Part shown: positions 24,807-32,745 of the stretch, piece after piece
How the letters are laid out: every line of letters begins with the position of its first letter
How positions within the stretch are numbered: position 1 is the stretch's first letter
From: an uncultured Pelagibacteraceae bacterium
GTDB taxonomy: Bacteria; Pseudomonadota; Alphaproteobacteria; Pelagibacterales; Pelagibacteraceae
Reading direction: 5' to 3'
DNA: 64,000 bases
Assembly (NCBI GenBank): GCA_902590395.1
Contig: CACIWQ010000002.1
Coordinates: forward strand, 1-64,000
Program-made: the position numbers and the translations under genes
Notes under the pieces: model-generated
Told to the model about the DNA's origin: nothing
The model's database searches: none
Seen by the model: only the letters and a program-made list of their open reading frames with translations

Positions 24807-27239
24807 CTAAGCTCTTAATATTTTATTTTCTGGATCATATGGACTCTCATCCAAAATCGTAGCGTCGTGCATTTTGCCTAAAATATCAATTTTTAATTTT
24901 TGACCTGTTGTCGCAAGGTCAGGCTTTACCATACCTAAAGCTATTGATTTATTTAATCTGAAACCAAAATCTCCTCCAGTTGCTCTTCCAACAACTTTAC
25001 CGTTTTGATAAATGGGATTGTTTCCTAAAACATCCGCATCAGCTATATTGTGTACCTCAAGTGTTACTAATTTATTTTGGAATCCCTTCTCTCTCCACTT
25101 GTTTAATGCATCTAAACCGATAAAGTTTCCTTTGTTCGGATGGATAAATCGATCTAATCCAGACTCATATGGAGAATATTCAATAGATAATTCTGTTCCT
25201 ACTAATTTATATGATTTTTCAACTCTCAAACTATTCATTGCTCTGATCCCAAAAGGTTTTAAGCCTAAATCTTTTCCTGCTTCCATTAATTTGTCAAATA
25301 TATGATTTTGATATTCCATAGGGTGATGAAGCTCCCAGCCTAATTCTCCTACAAAGTTTACTCTCATTGCATTAACCGGTGCATAGCCCACGTTAATTTG
25401 TTTTGAACTTAACCATTTAAAGTTTTCATTTGAAAAATCATCTTTTGAAACTCTTTTCATTAGTTCTCGTGCTTTAGGTCCAGAAACTACCAATACACCG
25501 ATACTATTTGTTAAATTTTCAAACTGAACAGATCCATCTTGCGGCATCCATTTAAGTATCCAGTCATGGTCTAATCTTTGAAAAGCGCCAGCTGATACGA
25601 GATAAAAACTGTCTTCACTTTCTCTCATAATAGTAAATTCGGAGTGAACCCCACCCTTTGTATTAAGTGCATGACACAAATTTATCCTACCAACTTTTTT
25701 AGGAAGTTTATTTGCTACCAAATAATCTAAAAATGCCTCCGCTTTAGGACCTTTAATTCTACATTTGGCAAATGCTGTCATATCTAACAAACCAACATTT
25801 TCTTTCACATTTTTACATTCCTTTTCTACTGCTTTAAACCATTTTGATCTTCTGAACGACCAATCATCTTTTTGTTCCATTCCATCTACCGCAAAAAAGT
25901 TTGCTCTTTCCCATCCAAATTTTTGACCAAATACAGCTCCAAGATTCTTCATTCTTTCATAGCATGGAGCGGTTCTCAAAGGTCTAGCGGCCGCTCTTTC
26001 TTCATCAGGATAATGAATGATAAATACGTTTCGATAGGCTTCTTCATTTTTTTCTTTTAAATATGACTTGGTTGCGTAATCTCCATATCTTCTTGGTTCA
26101 ACGCCAAGCATATCAATTGTTGGTTCGCCGTCTATAATCCACTCTGCTAATTGCCAACCTGCTCCACCTGCTGCAGTAATGCCAAAACTATGGCCTTCAT
26201 TAATCCAAAAATTTTTTAAACCCCAGGCAGGTCCAACTATTGGGTTTCCATCTGGTGTATAACAAATTGCTCCGTTATAAACTTTTTTTACACCTACTTC
26301 TTTAAAAATTGGTACTCTATGATAAGCGCTTTCAATATGAGGTGTTAGCCTCTCGAGATCCTCTTGGAATAATTCATATTCTGAATCTTTGGAAGGACCA
26401 TCTACATAACAACATGGTGCACCATCTTCGTATGGTCCTAATATTAATCCGCCCGCTTCTTCTCTCATGTACCAACGGTTATCACTATCTCTAAGTACAC
26501 CCATTTCTGGAAGACCTTCTTTTTTTCTTTTTTGTATTTCTGGATGTGATTCAGTAACTATGTATTGATGTTCAACTGGTATTACCGGAATATCTAAACC
26601 TACCATTTTACCGGTTTGTCTAGCGAAATTTCCCGAACAAGAAACAACATGTTCACATTCTATTGTTCCTTTGTCTGTCTCAACAACCCATCCGTTTTTT
26701 GTTTGTTTAATTCCTACAACTGTTGTGCTTCTGTAAATTTCTGCTCCTTTATTTCTTGCTCCTGTGGCTAAGGCCTGAGTAAGATCTGCTGGTTGAATAT
26801 ATCCATCTTCAGGATGCTGTATTGCTCCAATTAAACCTTCAATGTTACATAACGGCCAAATTTCTTTCACCTGCTCTGGTTTCAAAAATTTTACATTAAC
26901 TCCGATTGTTTGCGCTACTCCAGCATACTGATGATATTCATCCATTCTATCTTTTGTGCTTGCTAATCTAATATTAGACACAACGCTAAACCCAACATTT
27001 TTTCCCGTTTCTTTTTCAAGAGTTTTATAAAGATCAACTGCATATTTATGTAATTGACCAACAGAGTAACTCATGTTGAAAAGAGGTAATAAGCCTGCGG
27101 CATGCCAAGTTGATCCTGAAGTTAGTTCTTTTCTTTCAACTAAAACAACGTCTGACCAGCCTTTTTTTGCAAGATGATAAAGCATGCTGACCCCTACGGC
27201 CCCACCACCTACTACGACAACTTTAGCTTTTGATTTCAT
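24807..27239 (-). CDS. Dimethylglycine/sarcosine dehydrogenase-like FAD + GcvT protein
   Basis: Fusion of an N-terminal DAO-type FAD domain (KVVVVGGGAVGVSMLYHLAKKG, residues 5-26, and SGSTWHAAGLL, with the His expected to carry covalent FAD as in DMGDH) and a C-terminal GcvT-like THF domain from about residue 430 (GLLDMTAFAKCRIKGPKAEAFLDYL ... GELGWELHHPMEY ... NSLRVEKSYKLVGTELSIEYSPYESGLDRFI). It oxidatively demethylates dimethylglycine or sarcosine, giving methylene-THF and passing electrons to ETF. I start at ATG 27237-27239 (MKSKAKVVVV); the upstream in-frame ATG at 27272 adds a stretch not like the family. Dimethylglycine is favoured because a heterotetrameric sarcosine oxidase exists at 48.4-53.5 kb. 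Confidence 0.88.
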   Translation of the reverse strand: MKSKAKVVVVGGGAVGVSMLYHLAKKGWSDVVLVERKELTSGSTWHAAGLLPLFNMSYSVGQLHKYAVDLYKTLEKETGKNVGFSVVSNIRLASTKDRMDEYHQYAGVAQTIGVNVKFLKPEQVKEIWPLCNIEGLIGAIQHPEDGYIQPADLTQALATGARNKGAEIYRSTTVVGIKQTKNGWVVETDKGTIECEHVVSCSGNFARQTGKMVGLDIPVIPVEHQYIVTESHPEIQKRKKEGLPEMGVLRDSDNRWYMREEAGGLILGPYEDGAPCCYVDGPSKDSEYELFQEDLERLTPHIESAYHRVPIFKEVGVKKVYNGAICYTPDGNPIVGPAWGLKNFWINEGHSFGITAAGGAGWQLAEWIIDGEPTIDMLGVEPRRYGDYATKSYLKEKNEEAYRNVFIIHYPDEERAAARPLRTAPCYERMKNLGAVFGQKFGWERANFFAVDGMEQKDDWSFRRSKWFKAVEKECKNVKENVGLLDMTAFAKCRIKGPKAEAFLDYLVANKLPKKVGRINLCHALNTKGGVHSEFTIMRESEDSFYLVSAGAFQRLDHDWILKWMPQDGSVQFENLTNSIGVLVVSGPKARELMKRVSKDDFSNENFKWLSSKQINVGYAPVNAMRVNFVGELGWELHHPMEYQNHIFDKLMEAGKDLGLKPFGIRAMNSLRVEKSYKLVGTELSIEYSPYESGLDRFIHPNKGNFIGLDALNKWREKGFQNKLVTLEVHNIADADVLGNNPIYQNGKVVGRATGGDFGFRLNKSIALGMVKPDLATTGQKLKIDILGKMHDATILDESPYDPENKILRA

Positions 27240-27295
27240 AAATAAATAAGGTAAATTTCTAAATATAACCATAAGCTAGGTCAAGTTAGATTTAA

Positions 27296-27538
27296 ATGAT
27301 TAAAAAAATTATACTTTTATTAGCAATTGTGGGTCCTTTTGGTCTCTATTTTTTCTATTCCTGGCTCAAAAAACTAGAAAAGAAAAAAATTCCAGTAGTA
27401 AAACTATCCATAGCTAGCTTAATTCTGCTTGTTATAGCCCTTGGCGCTCTAAGATTTTATGGAGGCTTTGACCCAGATTCAAAATACTCTCCCGCTAAAT
27501 ATGAAGATGGTGAATTAAAACCTGCAGAAAATTATTAA
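27296..27538 (+). CDS. Small two-span membrane protein
   Basis: An 80-residue protein with two hydrophobic helices (residues 5-23 and 40-57) separated by the basic segment KKLEKKKIPVVK and ending in a soluble acidic tail with FDPDSKYSPAKYEDGELKP. It starts 57 bases from the divergent dehydrogenase start. Four bases separate its stop from the next gene, so it begins a three-gene unit. No family recognised; the Pro-Ala-Lys-Tyr tail (SPAKYEDGEL) may be a protein contact. Confidence 0.65.
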   Translation: MIKKIILLLAIVGPFGLYFFYSWLKKLEKKKIPVVKLSIASLILLVIALGALRFYGGFDPDSKYSPAKYEDGELKPAENY

Positions 27539-27541
27539 ATA

Positions 27542-28003
27542 ATGAAAATACTATTTAAGTTAATAATTTTTTTTTTTCTTTTTATTAATTGTTCTAATGC
27601 AGATTTGATTAAGCCGAGCTCAAATCTTAAACCTCTCGATGTTCTTATGATTCAATTAAACTCGCTAAAGAATAACAATAATCCTTACAAAGATGCTGGT
27701 ATCGAACAAACTTGGGAATTTGCTCATCCAATTAACAAAGTGTCTACTGGTCCGTTAGAAAGTTTTAAAAAAATGATTTATAGCGATAGTTATAAAATAT
27801 TAATTAGCCACTTGAATAATAAAACCATAGTTTTAACAGAAACGTCTAATAAATTTGTATACAAAGTATATGTCTTATCTAAAGATAAAAAAAAATATTA
27901 TTACATTTGGCAAATAGAAAAAGTAGAACGGGAAGGAAAATTTAAAGGTTGTTGGATGACTACTAGGGTATCAGATCCAATATATTTGGGTGAAACTATA
28001 TGA
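27542..28003 (+). CDS. Exported protein, possibly DUF4864-like
   Basis: A 153-residue protein with a strongly hydrophobic N-terminus (residues 5-19), then SNADL as a likely signal-peptidase site; Cys17 in FINC could also be a lipid-anchor site. The mature domain has the pattern PLDVLMIQLNSLKNNNNPYKDAGIEQTWEFAHPINK followed by a beta-rich half ending GCWMTTRV. The arrangement of an initial helix and 'GIEQTWEFAHP.N...GP...F..M' resembles small NTF2-like secreted domains, weakly. Its stop overlaps the start of the zinc-ribbon gene (ATGA). Confidence 0.65.
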   Translation: MKILFKLIIFFFLFINCSNADLIKPSSNLKPLDVLMIQLNSLKNNNNPYKDAGIEQTWEFAHPINKVSTGPLESFKKMIYSDSYKILISHLNNKTIVLTETSNKFVYKVYVLSKDKKKYYYIWQIEKVEREGKFKGCWMTTRVSDPIYLGETI

Positions 28004-28131
28004 ATGATGAATTGGATAACATTTGTGAAGAATGCAATAAAGAAGATGAGAGTGTTTCTCAAAATTTAATTAAACATGGGTACAAAATTTGTGACTCTTG
28101 CTATAAGTCAAAAACAATTTTTCCGCTTTAA
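28000..28131 (+). CDS. 43-residue zinc-ribbon-like protein
   Basis: ATG 28000 overlaps the previous stop as ATGA. The peptide has two CxxC pairs 18 residues apart: ICEEC at residues 8-12 and ICDSC at 30-34, the geometry of a small zinc ribbon. It is acidic at the N-terminus and ends KSKTIFPL. Its TAA (28129-28131) overlaps on the opposite strand the stop of the YIP1-like gene. Coupling and the Cys pattern make it likely to be real. Confidence 0.65.
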   Translation: MNDELDNICEECNKEDESVSQNLIKHGYKICDSCYKSKTIFPL

Positions 28132-28649
28132 CTTGGTCCAAAAATTCTCAATAAAAATATTAAGACGATTGCCTGAACTAAAAAACCAATTACGACTACA
28201 CCTATCGCGCGCCAGGTACTTTCATAATCCAAAGCTTGCCTTACCGCAATCACCATAGCTATTAACATCCATATTCCTCCACCAATAAAAGTTATGCTCA
28301 TAAGTTCTGGAGTAAATCCGAACACTCGAATTAATCCTGGTGCACTGGAGAAACCAATTGTTCTCAATAGTTGGCCATGATCAGCTTTTGTATTTGATTC
28401 TGGGAAAAGTTTTGCGCCAATAAGGTAAATTAAATAAGCCCATATATACCAACTAACCAACGAAAGTATTGGTGCCATTAAAAAATTAGAAGCTCCCAAG
28501 GATAAAGCTCCTACGCCCGCAGCTAGACTTGACAAAACTACTACTAACGCTGCTTGAAATGTAGCAGATTTATCTGCTTCTACTTCTTCATAAAGACTAA
28601 TATCTAATTTACAGGCTCTTATAATTCTATTTACAAATACTGAATTCAT
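28128..28649 (-). CDS. YIP1-like multi-span membrane protein
   Basis: A 173-residue protein starting at ATG 28647-28649 (MNSVFVNRIIRACKLD), with AGAGAAAAA just upstream as ribosome site; an in-frame GTG at 28676 is not favoured. It has an N-terminal soluble arm (about 30 residues, LYEEVEADKSATFQAALVVVLSS) and then five hydrophobic segments, with the central VSWYIWAYLIYLIGAKLF and SAPGLIRVFGFTPE loops typical of Yip1/YrhC-type domains. Function in bacteria is unknown. The end is convergent with the zinc-ribbon gene. Confidence 0.7.
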   Translation of the reverse strand: MNSVFVNRIIRACKLDISLYEEVEADKSATFQAALVVVLSSLAAGVGALSLGASNFLMAPILSLVSWYIWAYLIYLIGAKLFPESNTKADHGQLLRTIGFSSAPGLIRVFGFTPELMSITFIGGGIWMLIAMVIAVRQALDYESTWRAIGVVVIGFLVQAIVLIFLLRIFGPS

Positions 28650-28697
28650 TTTTTCTCTATACCATATTATTGCCACTAAGATATATGAAATAACGGT

Positions 28698-29324
28698 ATG
28701 ACCGCAACTTTCATAAACTCTTTTGTATTATTTTTTATTACTATAGACACCATAGGAAATTTGCCATTCTTTTTAAGTTTAACAGAAGATGCAAAATTTA
28801 AAAAAAGAACTCAAATAGCAATAAAAAGTACAATAATAGCTTTTTTTATTCTTATAGCTTTTGCCTATATTGGAAGATATTTACTAGAAGCTTTAGGTGT
28901 TACCTTAGATTCTTTAAAGATTGCTGGAGGAATTATTCTCATGTTTATAGCGATTGATATTCTTTTTGAAAAAAGAAAAATAAGGAGAGAAAAAAAAGTA
29001 GAGGAAGCGCTAGATGAGAAAAGTTATGATGAAATTGTAGTTTTTCCAATTGCCATCCCTTTTATTGCCGGTCCAGCTACGTTAGCCACAATAATTCTTT
29101 TAATAGGAAACTATGCAAATTTTCCTGAATTTCATATAACAGTTATTTTGGCTTTAGTTGCGGCTTTGGCTGTGAGTCTACTGTTAATGATAGGTGGAAG
29201 TTATATTGTAAAATTTTTACCTAAACAATTCTTGCATACCACAGCTAGAGTAATGGCATTTATACTTGCTGCCCTTGCAACGCAATTTATTATCGATGGT
29301 ATTAAAGCTAGCTTTAATATTTAA
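28698..29324 (+). CDS. MarC-family integral membrane protein
   Basis: A 208-residue, six-span protein. FVLFFITIDTIGNLPFFLSLTED at the N-terminus, KIAGGIILMFIAIDILF near residue 76 and FPIAIPFIAGPATLATIILLIGNYA near residue 115 are the MarC hallmark blocks (two pseudo-repeats of P-x-P-F-x-x-x-L-T and GP-x-x). The family's transport role is unknown; the link to multiple antibiotic resistance was not upheld. It is immediately convergent with the DmdA-like gene (stops adjacent, no gap). Confidence 0.9.
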   Translation: MTATFINSFVLFFITIDTIGNLPFFLSLTEDAKFKKRTQIAIKSTIIAFFILIAFAYIGRYLLEALGVTLDSLKIAGGIILMFIAIDILFEKRKIRREKKVEEALDEKSYDEIVVFPIAIPFIAGPATLATIILLIGNYANFPEFHITVILALVAALAVSLLLMIGGSYIVKFLPKQFLHTTARVMAFILAALATQFIIDGIKASFNI

Positions 29325-30734
29325 CTATTTATTTAAAGTAGCCAACACCTCAGCTTCTCGAGTATTTGCATTGAATGACTGAGTAAAAGGTATTGGAACA
29401 ACTACCGCATCAACTGGTTTATTAGAATATTTCTTTGGCAAATGAACTTTATATTTTTTGCCAAAATTTCCAATAGGAAATCCCTTAGCGCTTTTATGTC
29501 CTTCGTATGGAACATATCCCATCGCAATGTTTTTTTTCTTTTCTGGGTGATACCAAGGAGATGTAATATAACCTATTGGTTTACCTCCTTTTGCATCTGA
29601 AATTAGCCAAAAGTCTGGGGCATATTCTTCGATAGGTTTTCCTCCAAGTTCCATGCCAACAAGCTGAAGTTTGTAAGGTTTTTTTCCTTGTTGAATTTCC
29701 TCTTTCATTTTTTCTAAAGCTTCTTTTCCTACATAATCTGTTTTTTTATTCCACTCACCTTTACCAGACAAAGAAACTTGATAACCTAAATTACATTGAA
29801 AAGGATTGTGTTCATTATCCATATCTTGGCCCCAAGATAAAATTCCTGCTTGAATTCTTCTATGGTGTGCAGGGGCAATAACCATTAACTTATGTTTTTT
29901 TCCTGCTTTTAGAACAGCATTCCACATATCTTCGGCGTATAAAGTAGCATCACGAAGATAAATTTCATATCCCGCTTCACCAGAAAATCCTGATTGAGAA
30001 ATCACACAGCTTCTACCCCCTACTTTAGCTTCCGCCAAACCATAAAAAGGCATATTATCTAAATCAACTTGATCTCCTATTAAATCATTCAGTAAAGCTT
30101 TTGATTTTGGGCCTTGTATTTGTACTGGACATGCATCTATTTCATCTATTTCCACATTAAATCTTTTATCCGCATTAACACCTTGTAAGTACATTCCAAT
30201 ATCAGAATCAGACAAACTAAACCAAAACTCATCATCAGCTACTCTTAGTAAAACTGGATCGTTTAATACGCCGCCTTTATTATTACAAAGAATAACGTAA
30301 CGCCCTCTCATTGTTGAAATTTTAGTTGCATCACGTGTTATTACATAATCTGTAAATTTTTCAGCATCTGGCCCTTTGACGCGAATTTGTCTTTCCACAG
30401 CTACATTCCACATCGTTACGTGATTTTTAATTGCTGCATATTCAACCATAGCTCCACCTTTTTCAGGTCTTACATAACCTCTTGGATGATAAACGCGATT
30501 ATAAACTGTAGCTCGCCAGCATCCAGCTTTCATTGATAAATGCCAGTAAGGTGATTTTCTTACTCTTGTTGAAATTAACAATTCTACTTTTGTTGGTCCG
30601 CTTTGTCTTAAATTGTAAGGCACATGTCTATCTGATTGATCAACAGATGTGACATGTTTTACTTTATCGTAATTAACTTTTTCAGGTTTAAATGAAACTG
30701 ATTTTATTTTTTTAATTTTTTTCTTTTTAGACAT
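29325..30734 (-). CDS. DmdA-like THF-dependent demethylase (GcvT family)
   Basis: A 469-residue GcvT-family protein. The segment HVTMWNVAVERQIRVKGPDAEKF, SDSDIGMYLQG, IQGPKS, SGFSGEAGYEIY and AGILSWGQDMDNEHNPFQCNLG are close in kind to DMSP demethylase DmdA (there WDVA.ERQ, ADSD, QGPKS, SYG.D.DN..NPFECG), rather than to glycine-cleavage T-protein. An N-terminal Lys-rich extension of about 40 residues and a longer C-terminus make it about 100 residues longer than DmdA (about 370). It would move a methyl group from a sulfonium or quaternary amine to THF. It overlaps the MTHFR-like gene upstream by 8 bases. Substrate unknown. Confidence 0.75.
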   Translation of the reverse strand: MSKKKKIKKIKSVSFKPEKVNYDKVKHVTSVDQSDRHVPYNLRQSGPTKVELLISTRVRKSPYWHLSMKAGCWRATVYNRVYHPRGYVRPEKGGAMVEYAAIKNHVTMWNVAVERQIRVKGPDAEKFTDYVITRDATKISTMRGRYVILCNNKGGVLNDPVLLRVADDEFWFSLSDSDIGMYLQGVNADKRFNVEIDEIDACPVQIQGPKSKALLNDLIGDQVDLDNMPFYGLAEAKVGGRSCVISQSGFSGEAGYEIYLRDATLYAEDMWNAVLKAGKKHKLMVIAPAHHRRIQAGILSWGQDMDNEHNPFQCNLGYQVSLSGKGEWNKKTDYVGKEALEKMKEEIQQGKKPYKLQLVGMELGGKPIEEYAPDFWLISDAKGGKPIGYITSPWYHPEKKKNIAMGYVPYEGHKSAKGFPIGNFGKKYKVHLPKKYSNKPVDAVVVPIPFTQSFNANTREAEVLATLNK

Positions 30735-31455
30735 AATTATTCTCCGTTAACCATTTGTTTGTTTCTTTAAGGCCGCCAAAAGTATAAATATGAAAATTTT
30801 GAGTTGATCTCTTTAATTTTTCAATTATATCATTTGGATCTCTTGGTTTTAATAAATCTACTGCTTTAGTTACATTAGATTTAAGAAAATTAATTGAATT
30901 TTTTGCACCAACAATATTTGCAAACTTTAATAAACTACTTATTTTTAGGGGCCCAGTAATTCCAATATGAACTGGTAAAGTTTGTTTAGAAATAAATTTA
31001 GCTATTGGATTAATATCTAATAACCATTGTGTAACTATATAATCTGCGTAAGGTTTCTTATCGATCATAGCTTTTTCTAAATCAGAATCGGATATATCAG
31101 GGGACCCATCCGGATGTCCAGCAATTCCTATCTTCCACCCCTCAAATAATCCCGTTTCTAATAACTGCAGAGAACAGTGAAAATCTCCAATAGGCTGGGC
31201 ACTACCACCTATTACTAGAGCTTGTTTTACCCCTCCGTCCTTACACCTGTTAACAAATTCTTTTAGCTCTGCATTGTTTTTTATTGAGCGTGCTGGAAAA
31301 TGAGGAACTGGATTAAAGCCAGATTTAACAAGTTCTATAGCCTTAGCTGCCACATCTCTGTAATCATTCCCAGGTAGCATTGTAATATAAACATCCTTAA
31401 CTTTGGGCAATTCCGAAAGATCGGTCTTCATGGTAATTTCAATAGAGAAATTCAT
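30727..31455 (-). CDS. Short methylenetetrahydrofolate reductase-like protein
   Basis: The 242-residue protein has the MTHFR TIM-barrel pattern: N-terminal beta strand FSIEIT with a Glu in the catalytic position of the MetF SFEFFPP strand, NPVPHFPARSI (MetF H-I-T-C/x-R-D-like region), QALVIGGSAQPIGDF, KIGIAGHPDG with the folate-site region, and YIVTQWLLDI, corresponding to the QFFFD/QxxFD segment. ATG 31453-31455 is chosen because it keeps the SIEIT strand; the TTG at 31461 adds nothing. It is about 50 residues shorter than MetF. Placed upstream of a methyl-THF-generating demethylase, it more likely oxidises methyl-THF to methylene-THF. Confidence 0.75.
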   Translation of the reverse strand: MNFSIEITMKTDLSELPKVKDVYITMLPGNDYRDVAAKAIELVKSGFNPVPHFPARSIKNNAELKEFVNRCKDGGVKQALVIGGSAQPIGDFHCSLQLLETGLFEGWKIGIAGHPDGSPDISDSDLEKAMIDKKPYADYIVTQWLLDINPIAKFISKQTLPVHIGITGPLKISSLLKFANIVGAKNSINFLKSNVTKAVDLLKPRDPNDIIEKLKRSTQNFHIYTFGGLKETNKWLTENNYV

Positions 31456-31470
31456 AATCAAGGGGATATA

Positions 31471-31512
31471 CCAGCGGACCCAGGGGACTGTCCAGTGGTT
31501 TCATCTGAAATC
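31471..31512. promoter_or_regulatory. Tandem inverted repeats ahead of the Rieske operon
   Basis: In the 93-base divergent gap, CCAGCGGAC (31471-31479) is an imperfect inverted repeat of GTCCAGTGG (31490-31498), 7 of 9 pairs, in a GC-rich island. Adjacent, GGTTTCATCTGAAATC (31497-31512) is a near-perfect palindrome around TTTCA-N2-TGAAA. A related palindrome lies upstream of proX (48380-48395). Candidate operators for the oxygenase operon and the MTHFR/demethylase operon. Confidence 0.4.
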
Positions 31513-31548
31513 TGTTGCCAATTTTTAAGGAAATGCTAGGATTTTTCT

Positions 31549-32745
31549 ATGATTAATAAGCTCAATGGACAAAAAAATATCTACGATATAATAAGAAAAG
31601 AAAAATTAGATATCGTAAATAAACCAATAGCAAAAGCTCATGGGCTTCCTAATGAGTGCTATAATAATGTTGAATACACTAAAATAGAAAGAAAAAAACT
31701 CTTTGAAGATAAATGGGTTGTTATAGGTGTTGCAAGTTCAATACCTAGGCCAGGAGATGCAAAACCTTTTGATTTATTAGGAATTCCTTTAATTTTATTA
31801 AGAAATAAAAAAAATCAAATTAAAGTTTATCATAATGTTTGTAGCCACAGGGGATACAAAATTTTACAAAAAAAATGCTCTATAAAAAATGTAATAAGAT
31901 GTCCGTATCACTCTTGGTCTTATAATTTGGATGGTGAACTTGTTGCAACTCCTCATCTTGGAGGAATGGATAAACACGAATCAAAAGATTTTGACAAATC
32001 TTTAAGCGGTCTTAAAGAAGTGCGTTCCTATGTTTGGTTAGATATGATCATGGTAAATATTTCTAACAATGAAGCATCATTTGAAAAATATATTAAACCA
32101 TTAAAAGATCGTTGGTCTAAATTTTGGACAGAAAAAGATCAAAAACTAATTAAACACTCAAATGACTTAGGTTATTTTAAATTAAAAGCAAAGTGCAATT
32201 GGAAGTTTGCGATTGAAAATTATTGCGAAAGTTATCATTTGCCATGGGTGCATCCTGGTTTAAATAGTTATTCTAAAATCAGTGATCACTATCATATACA
32301 AGGTTTACCAAATAGATTTGCTGGACAAGGTACTGTTGTTTATAATCCAAAATTAAAAAGCAAAAATAAATTTCCGTGTTTTCCAAATTGGCCGAAAAAT
32401 AAAATAAATATAGCCGAATATGTTGCTCTTTTTCCAAATGTAATGATGGGTATTCATAAAGACCACTATTACGCTTATTGGTTAGAACCAGTAAATCATG
32501 AAATGACTATAGAACATATGGAAATTTACTATGTGGGTAATGAAGCCGCAAATTCAAAAAAATTTAAAAATTTAAGAAAACAGAATTTAAAACTTTGGCA
32601 TAGTGTTCAATCAGAAGATGTTCATATTATAGAAGGTATGCAAAAAGGAAGAAATTCTCCTTCCTATAATGGTGGGAATTTTTCACCAGTAATGGATAAT
32701 CCAACACATCATTTTCATAAGTGGGTAGCAACAAATATAGTGTAA
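31549..32745 (+). CDS. Rieske [2Fe-2S] oxygenase, large subunit
   Basis: A 398-residue Rieske non-heme-iron oxygenase. The 2Fe-2S ligands are Cys98-x-His100 (CSHRGY) and Cys118-x-x-His121 (CPYHSW). The mononuclear-iron region NWKFAIENYCESYHLPWVHPGL (about residues 216-240) holds the two His of the facial triad. The overall organisation resembles choline-monooxygenase, carnitine-monooxygenase (CntA) or stachydrine-demethylase-type enzymes that attack N-methyl compounds. First gene of a plus-strand operon running to 38585; no ferredoxin reductase of the usual FNR type is encoded beside it. Substrate unknown. Confidence 0.85.
   Translation: MINKLNGQKNIYDIIRKEKLDIVNKPIAKAHGLPNECYNNVEYTKIERKKLFEDKWVVIGVASSIPRPGDAKPFDLLGIPLILLRNKKNQIKVYHNVCSHRGYKILQKKCSIKNVIRCPYHSWSYNLDGELVATPHLGGMDKHESKDFDKSLSGLKEVRSYVWLDMIMVNISNNEASFEKYIKPLKDRWSKFWTEKDQKLIKHSNDLGYFKLKAKCNWKFAIENYCESYHLPWVHPGLNSYSKISDHYHIQGLPNRFAGQGTVVYNPKLKSKNKFPCFPNWPKNKINIAEYVALFPNVMMGIHKDHYYAYWLEPVNHEMTIEHMEIYYVGNEAANSKKFKNLRKQNLKLWHSVQSEDVHIIEGMQKGRNSPSYNGGNFSPVMDNPTHHFHKWVATNIV

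Noticed and set aside
31462..31548. Possible riboswitch ahead of the Rieske gene
   Set aside because: It has inverted repeats but no recognised aptamer consensus, so it is listed only as an operator candidate.
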